Positions 8,161 through 16,142 of a stretch of DNA of 64,000 bases are shown one piece after another. Each line of letters opens with the position of its first letter. Position 1 is the first letter of the stretch. The notes beneath the pieces were generated by a model. That model was given only the letters and a program-made list of their open reading frames with translations. It had not been told where the DNA came from and made no database searches. Source of the stretch: JABURQ01 sp029243145 (GTDB taxonomy: Bacteria > Planctomycetota > Planctomycetia > Planctomycetales > Planctomycetaceae); assembly GCA_965660145.1 (NCBI GenBank), contig CBFHYX010000002.1:62001-126000 (forward strand), written 5' to 3'. Position numbers and translations under genes: made by a program.

Positions 8161-9372
8161 ATGGATGAAAATGTACTTCGTGTTGCCATCGTCGATCCTG
8201 ATGATCTTTCACGCGCTTCCATGAAGAACATGCTCTTAGGAGTGGAGTCTTTGTGGTTGGAAGCTGATTGCTCGCGATACGAGTTTTTTATTGATGTACT
8301 CGATCAAGCGACACCCGATATCGCCATTGTCTCTCTCGACGCAGATCCGGTGAAAGGGTTGTCACTGATTCAGCAAGTCAGTCGTCAACTGCCCACATGT
8401 GCCGTGCTGGCGGTGAGTGGTTCTCAGGAAGGATCGCTCATTTTGCAGGCGATGCGAAATGGGGCTCGCGAGTTTTTGAATTATCCACTTCAATTGGAAG
8501 ACATTCTGGCGGCCTTGGATCGTGTCCGCTCTGCTCCGTCGGGCTTGGCTTCAGGATCGACAATGACGCGAATTCGTTCGAGTCGAGTGATTGCAGTCGC
8601 AGGTGTTGAGGGAGGAGTGGGTTGTACTTCGTTGGCTGTCAATTTGGCCTGTATGCTCGCCCGTCACGAATCGAACAGTGTCACGATTCTCGACCTCGAC
8701 CTCTCGTTGGGAGATGCCGATGTCTGGCTCGACTTACTCCCCGATTATACGATTCAAGACCTTGCGGAGAACATTCAACGAATCGACTACTCGTTGCTAA
8801 AACGATCACTCACACGTCACGAGTGTGGCGCCTATCTGTTACCTCGACCGGTGCAAATGAGTGATCGTAATTCAGTGAATGGCGAATCATTGAAACGTGT
8901 GATTTCACTTTTGAAATCGACGTTCTCTCACCTGATTCTCGACTTGAGTAAAAATTATGGTGAGTTGGAAATGGCAGCATTGGAGTCTGCGGACACAATC
9001 TTGTTGCTGACACAACTCGATTTGCCCGGTCTTCGCAACGTCGTACGATTAAATCAGTTTTTCGATGAATACGAAGGCATCAATGATAAGGTCCGTGTCA
9101 TTTTGAATCGTATGGGAATTGAAGAGACCCAGATCAGCATGAGCAAAGCCAAGGAAACAATCGAGCGAGAGATCTTTTGTCAATTGCCCAACGACTATCA
9201 AGCGATGGTCGATAGTCGTAACAACGGTGTTCCTTTAATGCTGCAAGCTCCTAAAGCCCGCATCACCAAAGCGATTGAAGCCATTGCAGAAGTCTTCCAC
9301 GAAGGGGAACCCGGTGAAGAAACGCCGAAGAAGCCCAAAAAGGGTCTCTTCAGTTTTCTGTCCAACGGCTGA
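8161..9372 (+). CDS. TadZ/CpaE-like protein: pseudo-receiver plus degenerate P-loop ATPase
   Basis: The 403-residue protein has an N-terminal response-regulator-like domain (residues 1-125) and a MinD/ParA-type ATPase domain (about 140-375). The receiver lacks the phospho-acceptor Asp (IVSLDAD where LLDI is expected) and the conserved Lys before Pro (NYP for KP). The deviant Walker A is VEGGVGCTS, so both the signature Lys and the P-loop Lys are replaced (Glu and Cys). The Walker A' ILDLDLSLGDAD is kept. CpaE/TadZ proteins localise tad-type pilus secretion machinery at a pole. No tad genes are adjacent, so the role here is open. The C-terminus is Lys/Pro-rich. Confidence 0.8.
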   Translation: MDENVLRVAIVDPDDLSRASMKNMLLGVESLWLEADCSRYEFFIDVLDQATPDIAIVSLDADPVKGLSLIQQVSRQLPTCAVLAVSGSQEGSLILQAMRNGAREFLNYPLQLEDILAALDRVRSAPSGLASGSTMTRIRSSRVIAVAGVEGGVGCTSLAVNLACMLARHESNSVTILDLDLSLGDADVWLDLLPDYTIQDLAENIQRIDYSLLKRSLTRHECGAYLLPRPVQMSDRNSVNGESLKRVISLLKSTFSHLILDLSKNYGELEMAALESADTILLLTQLDLPGLRNVVRLNQFFDEYEGINDKVRVILNRMGIEETQISMSKAKETIEREIFCQLPNDYQAMVDSRNNGVPLMLQAPKARITKAIEAIAEVFHEGEPGEETPKKPKKGLFSFLSNG

Positions 9373-9379
9373 ACAGTCT

Positions 9380-10537
9380 TCAATCACCTTTGGGTGGACT
9401 GCCGGGATTGCGATACCAGACGACATTTTGACTCCCTCGTCCGGCGATCAAAAGATCGATATCTCCATCACCGTCCATGTCGTCTGCTCGAATGTCGTAG
9501 GCCTCTTGGTCCTCAGCGACGATGTGTGTTTGGAAGTTTCCACGACCATCATTTTCAAACCACGCCACTTTTTTTGATCCGTAAGCGCATGTGGCAGCAT
9601 CTAAATCACCATCGTGATCCAAATCCTCTACCAGCAGGCAATGTGGTTCCTTTAAGTCGGCAATAATCGTATGTTCTTTCCAACTCGGGTTTTCAAACCA
9701 AACGACGCCGAGTCCGTGTCCTCGTGAAGCCAACAGGTCGGTCTTTCCATCTCCGTTGATGTCACCCGGATGTATATTGGTGGCACCCGGTTGTTTTTTT
9801 GCAATGAGATGCTTCTTCCAGGTTTTGGTCGGGTCGGTAGGCGATTCCCACCATGCGAACCATTCTCCTGTCCCCGGATCGGCTTGTGGGCCTCCCTTTG
9901 CACCCGTCGCGGCATCGGCTCGGCCATCACCATTGATGTCTCCAAGTCCGAGATAATGGGTGAGGCCGGGAGCATCTTGATCGGCGAAGACAAATCGCGG
10001 CCATCGCTCGGCCTGCTGGATATTTTTTGGGACGCGATACCAGACAAGTGAATTCGGGAAGGGAGGTTTTGGTTGCGCACTGGTGGCCAACAAATCATTC
10101 ACCCCATCGCCATCAACATCTCCTGTCAGCAAACCATGAATTCCGTGAACCTGATCATCGACAAGTTTCATGGGCCACGGTTCAGTGAGGGGTTGATCGG
10201 GGCGTAAGAGGCAAATGATGAGTCCGGGGTTGTAGCGGGCACCGACCCAATCCAGATCACCATCGCCATCTGCATCAATCAGTTCGGAATGAATACAGCC
10301 GACCCCTTTGTGTAACGTGATTTGTTTCCAGTCGGGGGCGAGAAACAGATTCGTCTGATTATTACTGTTTGTGAAGACGTCCAGTAATCCGTCACCATTC
10401 ACATCATCGGTGACAGCCGTGGTGCAATGTTCTCCTTCATGCACGATAACCTTTTCCCATTCGGCATGAACGCAGGGCGTGATCCAAAACAGAATCACGA
10501 GAAAGTTAGGTATTAAGAATGAAGGGAGCGGTTTCAT
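9380..10537 (-). CDS. Secreted FG-GAP/VCBS-repeat beta-propeller protein
   Basis: The 385-residue product starts at ATG 10535-10537, directly before a signal peptide (MKPLPSFLIPNFLVILFW..., cleavage near CVHA-E). The body consists of repeated calcium-loop motifs of the type DVNGDGLLD, DADGDGDLD, DVDGDGVND, DINGDGRAD, DLDHDGDLD and DMDGDGDID, about one per 45-55 residues, as in integrin-like seven-bladed propellers. An extracellular Ca-binding carbohydrate- or protein-interaction role is likely, but no enzymatic domain is present. The gene is convergent with the TadZ-like gene (7-base gap). Confidence 0.85.
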   Translation of the reverse strand: MKPLPSFLIPNFLVILFWITPCVHAEWEKVIVHEGEHCTTAVTDDVNGDGLLDVFTNSNNQTNLFLAPDWKQITLHKGVGCIHSELIDADGDGDLDWVGARYNPGLIICLLRPDQPLTEPWPMKLVDDQVHGIHGLLTGDVDGDGVNDLLATSAQPKPPFPNSLVWYRVPKNIQQAERWPRFVFADQDAPGLTHYLGLGDINGDGRADAATGAKGGPQADPGTGEWFAWWESPTDPTKTWKKHLIAKKQPGATNIHPGDINGDGKTDLLASRGHGLGVVWFENPSWKEHTIIADLKEPHCLLVEDLDHDGDLDAATCAYGSKKVAWFENDGRGNFQTHIVAEDQEAYDIRADDMDGDGDIDLLIAGRGSQNVVWYRNPGSPPKGD

Positions 10538-10670
10538 GGATTTGATCACTTTCAGATGAGAAGTCAGGCGGCAATCCATCTTAACGTAGTCACAATGGTC
10601 AATCGAGTTAATTCGCCATTGAGAATACGGTTCGTTAAAAAGACATCTATGATCAAACCAAGGAATGGAC

Positions 10671-11294
10671 ATGATTTCAACGGCCCCCAAACCTAAGAAA
10701 ATATCTCAGGGAACACGGAACCTGGAACTGCTGATCGCTTATCAGTCAGAGAATGACCCGGCTGTAAAAAGAAAATTGAGAAATCGAGTCATCGAATTAA
10801 ACTTGGGACTTGTTCGTCGCATGTCCATTAAGCTTTCCAATAACTGGCAAGACGAAACAGAGTTGTATTCTGAAGGATGCTTGGCATTGATGGATGCTGT
10901 CGAAAAATTTGATCCTGAACGAGGTTTTCAGTTCAGCACTTATGCCACGACTTGTATTCGTAACCGACTTTATCGATTGTTCAAAAATCGTAATCGTGGT
11001 CCTATCTTCTTGTCGATTGATGAAGAAGTTCAAGCAGTGTCGAATTCGTCCGAAGAAATCACTTTTCTGGATGATTCACGAAAGACGGTACAAACGATTC
11101 TGCGGGAACTCTCGGATCGAGAAAGAGAACTGATTGAGTTACGCTTTGGACTGGATGACCAGCGTAAACCACGCAGTTATCGGCAAGTGGCCGAACAAGT
11201 CGGTTTGAGTAAAGAACGAGTGAGACAATTGGTTCAACAGGCGATTTTGACGATCCAGACGGAATTAGTGATGTCACCGGGTGGAACCATCTAG
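10671..11294 (+). CDS. RNA polymerase sigma-70 family factor
   Basis: The protein of about 207 residues contains sigma region 2 (ELYSEGCLALMDAVEKFDPE, then GFQFSTYATTCIRNRLYRLF, core-binding and -10 recognition) and region 4 (LSDRERELIELRFGL..., HTH SYRQVAEQVGLSKERVRQLV). A region 3 is short or absent. This fits a group 3-like (FliA/SigB-type) or RpoD-derived minor factor. ATG 10671 is preferred over the ATG 6 bases earlier because AAGGA is then at a 6-base spacing. The regulon is unknown. The next gene begins 15 bases after its stop. Confidence 0.88.
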   Translation: MISTAPKPKKISQGTRNLELLIAYQSENDPAVKRKLRNRVIELNLGLVRRMSIKLSNNWQDETELYSEGCLALMDAVEKFDPERGFQFSTYATTCIRNRLYRLFKNRNRGPIFLSIDEEVQAVSNSSEEITFLDDSRKTVQTILRELSDRERELIELRFGLDDQRKPRSYRQVAEQVGLSKERVRQLVQQAILTIQTELVMSPGGTI

Positions 11295-11309
11295 AAAGTG
11301 GAATATTCG

Positions 11310-12683
11310 ATGCCAGATACCATTTTTCAAAAGTCTTCCGAAATATCGGCTCCTGCCGATGTACTGTTCGATTGGCATGCTCGCCCCGGAGCCTTTGACC
11401 GTCTCACTCCCCCTTGGGAACCGGTTGAGTTGCTGTCTCATGAAGGGATTGAAAATAGAGATCGTGCTGTGATCGGCATGAAGCTTGGCCCGATCCCTAA
11501 GAAATGGATTGCCGAACATCGTAATTACTCTGCTGGTTCGTCTTTTGAAGACGTGCAAGTGAGTGGACCGTTTGCCAAGTGGGAACACACGCATACAATG
11601 TCGGCTGTGAGTGATGAGAAGTCTCTGCTCACCGATTTGATCCATTATCGTCTTCCGGGTGGTCTTGTCGGAAAGCTCTTAGGAGGACGTTTTTCAGAAC
11701 GCAAAATCAACCGGATGTTTCGGTGGCGTCATCGTAAAACGATTGATGATCTGGCCTGCCATCAGAGATATAGAAAGCAGCCTCGTATGAAAGTCGTCAT
11801 TACTGGTGGTAGCGGATTGATTGGGCAAGAGTTGCAATCGCTGCTTTCCACGGGAGGTCACGAACCGATTGTCCTCACCCGAAAACCCGCCACACGGGAT
11901 CATCATAGACAGTGGGATCCTAATGCTGCTGAATTTGATCCTGAATGGTTTGCGGGCGCCGATGCTGTGATTCATCTGGCCGGTGAAAACATCGCTGGAC
12001 AACGATGGACCAGCACCTTCAAAGATCGACTTTGGAAGAGCCGCATTGATGTCACCGATAAATTAGTATCGGTTCTCGCATTGATGAATGCTCCTCCGAA
12101 AACTCTCATTTCGGCCTCTGCCATCGGATGGTATGGAGATCGCGGGGATGAGTTGGTGGGTGAAAACGCTCCTGCTGGCGCTGGATATCTGGCAGAACTC
12201 TGCAAAGCATGGGAAGACTCTTCGTATCCCGCTCGCGATGCCGGCATACGTGTTGTCAATCCACGCATCGGGATTGTCCTAAGCCCCAAGGGAGGAGCGT
12301 TGGCGAAAATGCTCTTACCTTTCAAAATGGGAGGAGGGGGAATTCTTGGCAATGGAAAACAATACATGAGTTGGATCGGCCTAGATGATGTCGCGGGAGC
12401 CATCTATCACTCTTTGATGACAGATTCGATCCAGGGGCCCGTGAACTGCGTGGCACCCAATCCCGTGACCAATTACGAATTCACGAAAACTCTGGGTCGA
12501 GTTCTGAGCCGCCCTACGATCTTTCCTGTCCCTGGATTCATGGCAAAGTTGGCCTTTGGGGAAATGGCTGAGGCGTTGTTGCTTGCGAGCACAAAAGTCG
12601 ATGATGCCGTTCTGAATTCTTCTGAGTACCAGTTTCGGACGCCCGATCTGGAAGACTGCCTGCGACATGTCTTGGGACGCTAA
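11310..12683 (+). CDS. SRPBCC-domain / TIGR01777-type NAD(P)-dependent epimerase fusion
   Basis: The 457-residue protein has an N-terminal SRPBCC (START-like ligand-binding) domain (residues 1-150: KSSEISAPADVLFDWHARPGAF) and an SDR-extended domain starting at MKVVITGGSGLIGQEL (residue 160) with the Rossmann GGSGLIG motif. LISASAIGWYGDRGDE and the later QYMSWIGLDDVAGAI segment are typical of the TIGR01777/SulA-like family. ATG 11310 is preferred over GTG 11298. Substrate is unknown. Fusion of these two domains is seen elsewhere in the family; here it is followed by no linked pathway genes. Confidence 0.85.
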   Translation: MPDTIFQKSSEISAPADVLFDWHARPGAFDRLTPPWEPVELLSHEGIENRDRAVIGMKLGPIPKKWIAEHRNYSAGSSFEDVQVSGPFAKWEHTHTMSAVSDEKSLLTDLIHYRLPGGLVGKLLGGRFSERKINRMFRWRHRKTIDDLACHQRYRKQPRMKVVITGGSGLIGQELQSLLSTGGHEPIVLTRKPATRDHHRQWDPNAAEFDPEWFAGADAVIHLAGENIAGQRWTSTFKDRLWKSRIDVTDKLVSVLALMNAPPKTLISASAIGWYGDRGDELVGENAPAGAGYLAELCKAWEDSSYPARDAGIRVVNPRIGIVLSPKGGALAKMLLPFKMGGGGILGNGKQYMSWIGLDDVAGAIYHSLMTDSIQGPVNCVAPNPVTNYEFTKTLGRVLSRPTIFPVPGFMAKLAFGEMAEALLLASTKVDDAVLNSSEYQFRTPDLEDCLRHVLGR

Positions 12684-12908
12684 GTCGTTCTCAGAATGAG
12701 CCTTGCAGTCAATCCATAATCGCTTTGGGGAGCGGAGTTGGTCTTACCCATCTTCACAGGCGAGTTTTTTCGTCATCATCTCCTCAGGAAAATCCGCATG
12801 CACCTCACAGAGTCAGTTCGTACAATGAAAGCTGCAAGGATGCCTGCGATTTGGTTTGGTGCGGTCACGTACGAATGCTTATTCGAGCAGTGATGACGAG
12901 GGACGAAA

Positions 12909-13193
12909 ATGCTTTTCGGTCTTCAAATGACAGATTTTCTGATGTTTGTCTGCATTGGTGTGCTGGCAGGCTGGATCGTGGGTGAACTAAGACAGGGAGA
13001 AGGATATGGACTCTTCGGAAATGCCATCATTGGAATCCTCGGTGCTCTGTTCGGAGGATTTCTGTTCGAGCATTATGAAGTTGTGAACCTTGTGAATATC
13101 GGGTTTCCCCCCGTAATGCAAACCGCGCTTTCGGCGGTGGTGGGTGCCGGCATCCTGCTATTTTGTCTTGACCGATTGGGAATGAAGACTTGA
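12909..13193 (+). CDS. GlsB/YeaQ/YmgE-family small membrane protein
   Basis: The 94-residue protein has three membrane segments with the family pattern of Gly-rich helices (CIGVLAGWIVGEL, IIGILGALFGGFLF, VVGAGILLF). These 'transglycosylase-associated' proteins are stress-induced membrane proteins of unknown function. A GAGGG ribosome site lies 6 bases before the ATG. Confidence 0.8.
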   Translation: MLFGLQMTDFLMFVCIGVLAGWIVGELRQGEGYGLFGNAIIGILGALFGGFLFEHYEVVNLVNIGFPPVMQTALSAVVGAGILLFCLDRLGMKT

Positions 13194-13205
13194 AGAAACA
13201 GCAAC

Positions 13206-14375
13206 TCAGAATTGATGCAACGTTTTAAATGCATTCACTGTCAGCTCGATTTGCTCTAACGTAACAAACGGCCCGACGCTTAGTCGAACAGTTCCCCCCG
13301 TTGATTTCGTTCTCAGCCATTCATGGACGCCGGGGGCACAATGCAGCCCTGCTCGGGTTTCGACTCCAAACTCCTGTGAAAGAAGTGTGGCGAGCGTTTG
13401 CGGATCGTACAGATCACTGGTGACGCTCAGTACGCCCAGTTGAGGGACATCCGTACTTTTGGCGTGGACGGTCACACCGGAGATGGAATCCAAACCTTCA
13501 AGCAATTGATGTTTGAGCGTTTGTTCGTGTAATTGAATCTGTTCGACACCCACTTCGAGTAGATAGCCGACACCAGCGTGGAGCCCCACGAGGCCGGGAA
13601 CATTATGGTTTCCCGATTCAAACCGTGCAGGCAGATTCTCGGGCTGAGACGCGAGCTCACTTTGAGTTCCCGTCCCTCCTTGCCTTACTGGCTGTAAAGA
13701 GTTAGTGATTTCTGGGGAGAGACAGAGAATCCCTGTTCCCAATGGTCCCAAAAGTCCTTTGTGCCCTGCACAGGCCAGCATGTCGATGGGAAGAGACTCA
13801 AAGTTAATCGGGATAGCACCCGCAGTCTGTGCCGCATCGACAAGGACCGGAATCTTCAGGTCTTTGACGAGTTCCCCGATTTGTTGGATGGGTTGAATCG
13901 TCCCGGTGACATTGGAGGCATGGATGATCGAGATCAGTCGGGTGTTCTCTCGGCAGGCGGCTCTTACGGAGTCTGGAGTGATGAGCCCAGAGTCATCAGG
14001 TTCTATTCGAGTCACTTCAAGACCGTGATGATCCTCACGAAATGTGAGTGGGCGACTTACGGAATTGTGTTCCAGAATTGTCGTCACCACATGGTCACCC
14101 GGCTTTATGAGTCCATGAATGGCCAGGTTGAGACTGTCGGTCGCATTTGAGGTAAAGATAACTCGTTGAGGATTGCCGACTCCCAGAAGTTTGGCGACTC
14201 TTTGTCGACAATTCGTCACCAATCGTTGCACCTCGGCACCTGAATCGTGATTTCCTCGACCGAAAGGAGAACCGTTCTCGCGTTGATAGCGATCGACGGC
14301 TTCATAGACGGCTTCAGGCTTGGGCCACGAAGTGGCTCCGTTGTCGAGATAGATGCGAGAAGGAGAGTCTGACAT
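13206..14375 (-). CDS. Cysteine desulfurase-like PLP aminotransferase (class V)
   Basis: The 389-residue protein is a fold-type I PLP enzyme: His103 (ILEHNS), Asp180 and Gln183 (VDAAQTAG), PLP-Lys206 (AGHKGLLG) and a catalytic-loop Cys346 (RAGLHCAPG). The Cys within RAGLHC resembles SufS/CsdA-type and the EF2568-type family. It would remove sulfur from cysteine as a persulfide. It begins 5 bases after the moaA stop in the same orientation, so it may supply sulfur to MoaD or be simply co-transcribed. The substrate is not proven. Confidence 0.85.
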   Translation of the reverse strand: MSDSPSRIYLDNGATSWPKPEAVYEAVDRYQRENGSPFGRGNHDSGAEVQRLVTNCRQRVAKLLGVGNPQRVIFTSNATDSLNLAIHGLIKPGDHVVTTILEHNSVSRPLTFREDHHGLEVTRIEPDDSGLITPDSVRAACRENTRLISIIHASNVTGTIQPIQQIGELVKDLKIPVLVDAAQTAGAIPINFESLPIDMLACAGHKGLLGPLGTGILCLSPEITNSLQPVRQGGTGTQSELASQPENLPARFESGNHNVPGLVGLHAGVGYLLEVGVEQIQLHEQTLKHQLLEGLDSISGVTVHAKSTDVPQLGVLSVTSDLYDPQTLATLLSQEFGVETRAGLHCAPGVHEWLRTKSTGGTVRLSVGPFVTLEQIELTVNAFKTLHQF

Positions 14376-14380
14376 AGAAA

Positions 14381-15376
14381 CTACCCGCCGATGGAATACA
14401 TGGGTCGGTCGGGTTGGATGAATCGCGCGGAGTTAATTTCATGTCCTTCTTTTTTTGCAGCGATGGAATGCTCAACGGCACTTAATATTTCCTGGTCGGT
14501 TGCCTCGCCGCGCAACAAATCTTTAATGTCTGTTTCTTCCAGAGAGAACAGGCAATTTCGGATTTTCCCGTCGGCCGTCAAACGGAAACGATTACATTTC
14601 CCGCAAAATGGCTGACTCACAGACGCAATGACGCCTATGCGTCCCACGCCATCAGCGAATTCAAAGTCGGTTGCTGGAGCGGAAGGGTCGAGTTGTCCAC
14701 GTGGTTTCAAAGTTCCAAATTCTGCTTCCAATGTGTCGATGATGTCTCGGGCAAACAACACTTTATCGCGTTGCCACGCGGCATCGGCATCGAGGGGCAT
14801 AAACTCGATGAAACGTATTTCAACGCCCGTTTCTCGCGCCAGGCGAGCGAATGGAATAATCTGATCTTCAGTCAGCCCCTTGATCGAGACGGCGTTGATT
14901 TTGACCGGTTTGAAGCCCACTCGTTGAGCGGCTTCGATGCCTTCGATCACCTTTTCATAACCCTCTCGACGGGTCACTTCCTTGAATTTAACAGGGTCGA
15001 GTGCATCCAGACTGATGTTGATGCGGCGGAGCCCTGCATGATAGAGATCTTCTGCTTGTTCGGCGAGCAGGATGCCGTTGGTGGTCAGTCCGATATCTTC
15101 GATCTCCGGGATGGCAGCAATCTGTTGAACTAACTTATGCAGATCACGTCGTACCAGTGGCTCACCACCAGTGAGCCGAATTTTTTTAACGCCGCGTTGC
15201 ACGACAACGTTGATGAACCGTTCAATTTCTTCAAACGACAACAAATGTGATTTGGGCATGAACTCGACGTTCTCGGCAGGCATGCAATAGAAACAGCGAA
15301 TGTTGCAGCGATCGGTCACACTGATACGCAGGTTATCGTGCGTACGTCCGAAGGTATCGACTAAGGGCTGGCTCAT
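14381..15376 (-). CDS. moaA: GTP 3',8-cyclase (molybdenum cofactor, radical SAM)
   Basis: The 331-residue protein has the radical SAM motif CNIRCFYC (Cys24, 28, 31), the TGGEPLVR motif, and a C-terminal second cluster (CGKCNRFRLTADGKIRNC). It ends in Gly-Gly, as MoaA does. It catalyses the first step of molybdenum cofactor synthesis, GTP to 3',8-cH2GTP. ATG 15376 is preferred to the upstream in-frame TTG (15394). It follows moaE by 30 bases in one operon with moaD, moaE and a cysteine desulfurase. Confidence 0.95.
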   Translation of the reverse strand: MSQPLVDTFGRTHDNLRISVTDRCNIRCFYCMPAENVEFMPKSHLLSFEEIERFINVVVQRGVKKIRLTGGEPLVRRDLHKLVQQIAAIPEIEDIGLTTNGILLAEQAEDLYHAGLRRINISLDALDPVKFKEVTRREGYEKVIEGIEAAQRVGFKPVKINAVSIKGLTEDQIIPFARLARETGVEIRFIEFMPLDADAAWQRDKVLFARDIIDTLEAEFGTLKPRGQLDPSAPATDFEFADGVGRIGVIASVSQPFCGKCNRFRLTADGKIRNCLFSLEETDIKDLLRGEATDQEILSAVEHSIAAKKEGHEINSARFIQPDRPMYSIGG

Positions 15377-15406
15377 GGTAATCGCTTTGCTCAATGATGT
15401 TGAGAC

Positions 15407-15850
15407 TTATGCTGGTGGAGGTAACGTGGACTTTTCGTTGTCTGGATGGACCCACTCGGTTTGGCCGTCGATCCAGTTTTCTTTCTTCCAAATGGGGACG
15501 CGAACTTTCAATTCATCAATCAAAAACTGGCCTGCATGAAACGCATCTTTGCGGTGGGGAGAACTGACGGCTACGGCGACACAAACTTCTCCCAACTCTA
15601 AATGACCAATCCGATGCTCGATCACCGCCTGAATGACGGGCCAGCGTTCTCGCGCTTCGTCAATTAGCTGCTGCATCTTGGCAATGGCCATCTCAGGATA
15701 AGCATCGTAATCGAGAGCCGTCGTTTGCTGGTCGTTCGTAAATTCGCGCACAGTGCCCAAAAACAGCACAACCGCACCGGCACGATGGTCGCGAACCGAT
15801 TCGGTCACAGCATGATAATCGATAGGTGTGTCTAGCAATCTAACGGTCAT
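15407..15850 (-). CDS. moaE: Molybdopterin synthase catalytic subunit
   Basis: The 147-residue protein has the MoaE features: GAVVLFLGTVREF near residues 26-38, the EHRIGHLELGEVCVAVAVSS core and the HRKDAFHAG motif, and the basic segment VPIWKKE that contains the catalytic Lys. It transfers sulfur from MoaD thiocarboxylate to precursor Z to make molybdopterin. It lies 30 bases downstream of moaD and just upstream of moaA. Confidence 0.95.
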   Translation of the reverse strand: MTVRLLDTPIDYHAVTESVRDHRAGAVVLFLGTVREFTNDQQTTALDYDAYPEMAIAKMQQLIDEARERWPVIQAVIEHRIGHLELGEVCVAVAVSSPHRKDAFHAGQFLIDELKVRVPIWKKENWIDGQTEWVHPDNEKSTLPPPA

Positions 15851-15880
15851 GGAAGTTCGTTGGTTTGTGTTCGGAAATGT

Positions 15881-16126
15881 TCAACCACCACTGACGGGAG
15901 GGAAACAGGCGATTTCTGCGTTCGTGGGGATCAGAGAATTAGAAGAGACGTATTCATTATTCACCGCAACTAAAAGGTTTCCTTGGATCTGGGAAAGTGC
16001 CGGATGTTCGTCAATGAGCGATGCCAGCATCTGCTTCACAGATTCCCCTTCATTCAATGAAAGATTTGTTTGCGAAGTCCCCGCGAGATCGCGAGCCTGA
16101 GCAAACAATTTGATGGTCACGTTCAT
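15881..16126 (-). CDS. moaD: Molybdopterin synthase sulfur-carrier subunit
   Basis: The 81-residue ubiquitin-fold protein ends in PPVSGG, the Gly-Gly tail that is thiocarboxylated by MoeB. LFAQARDLAG in the N-terminal strand is a MoaD signature. The product acts with MoaE. The gene starts at ATG 16126, 16 bases after the preceding gene's stop, and opens the moaD-moaE-moaA-desulfurase group. Confidence 0.93.
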   Translation of the reverse strand: MNVTIKLFAQARDLAGTSQTNLSLNEGESVKQMLASLIDEHPALSQIQGNLLVAVNNEYVSSNSLIPTNAEIACFPPVSGG

Positions 16127-16142
16127 AAGTTCTCGAAAGAAT

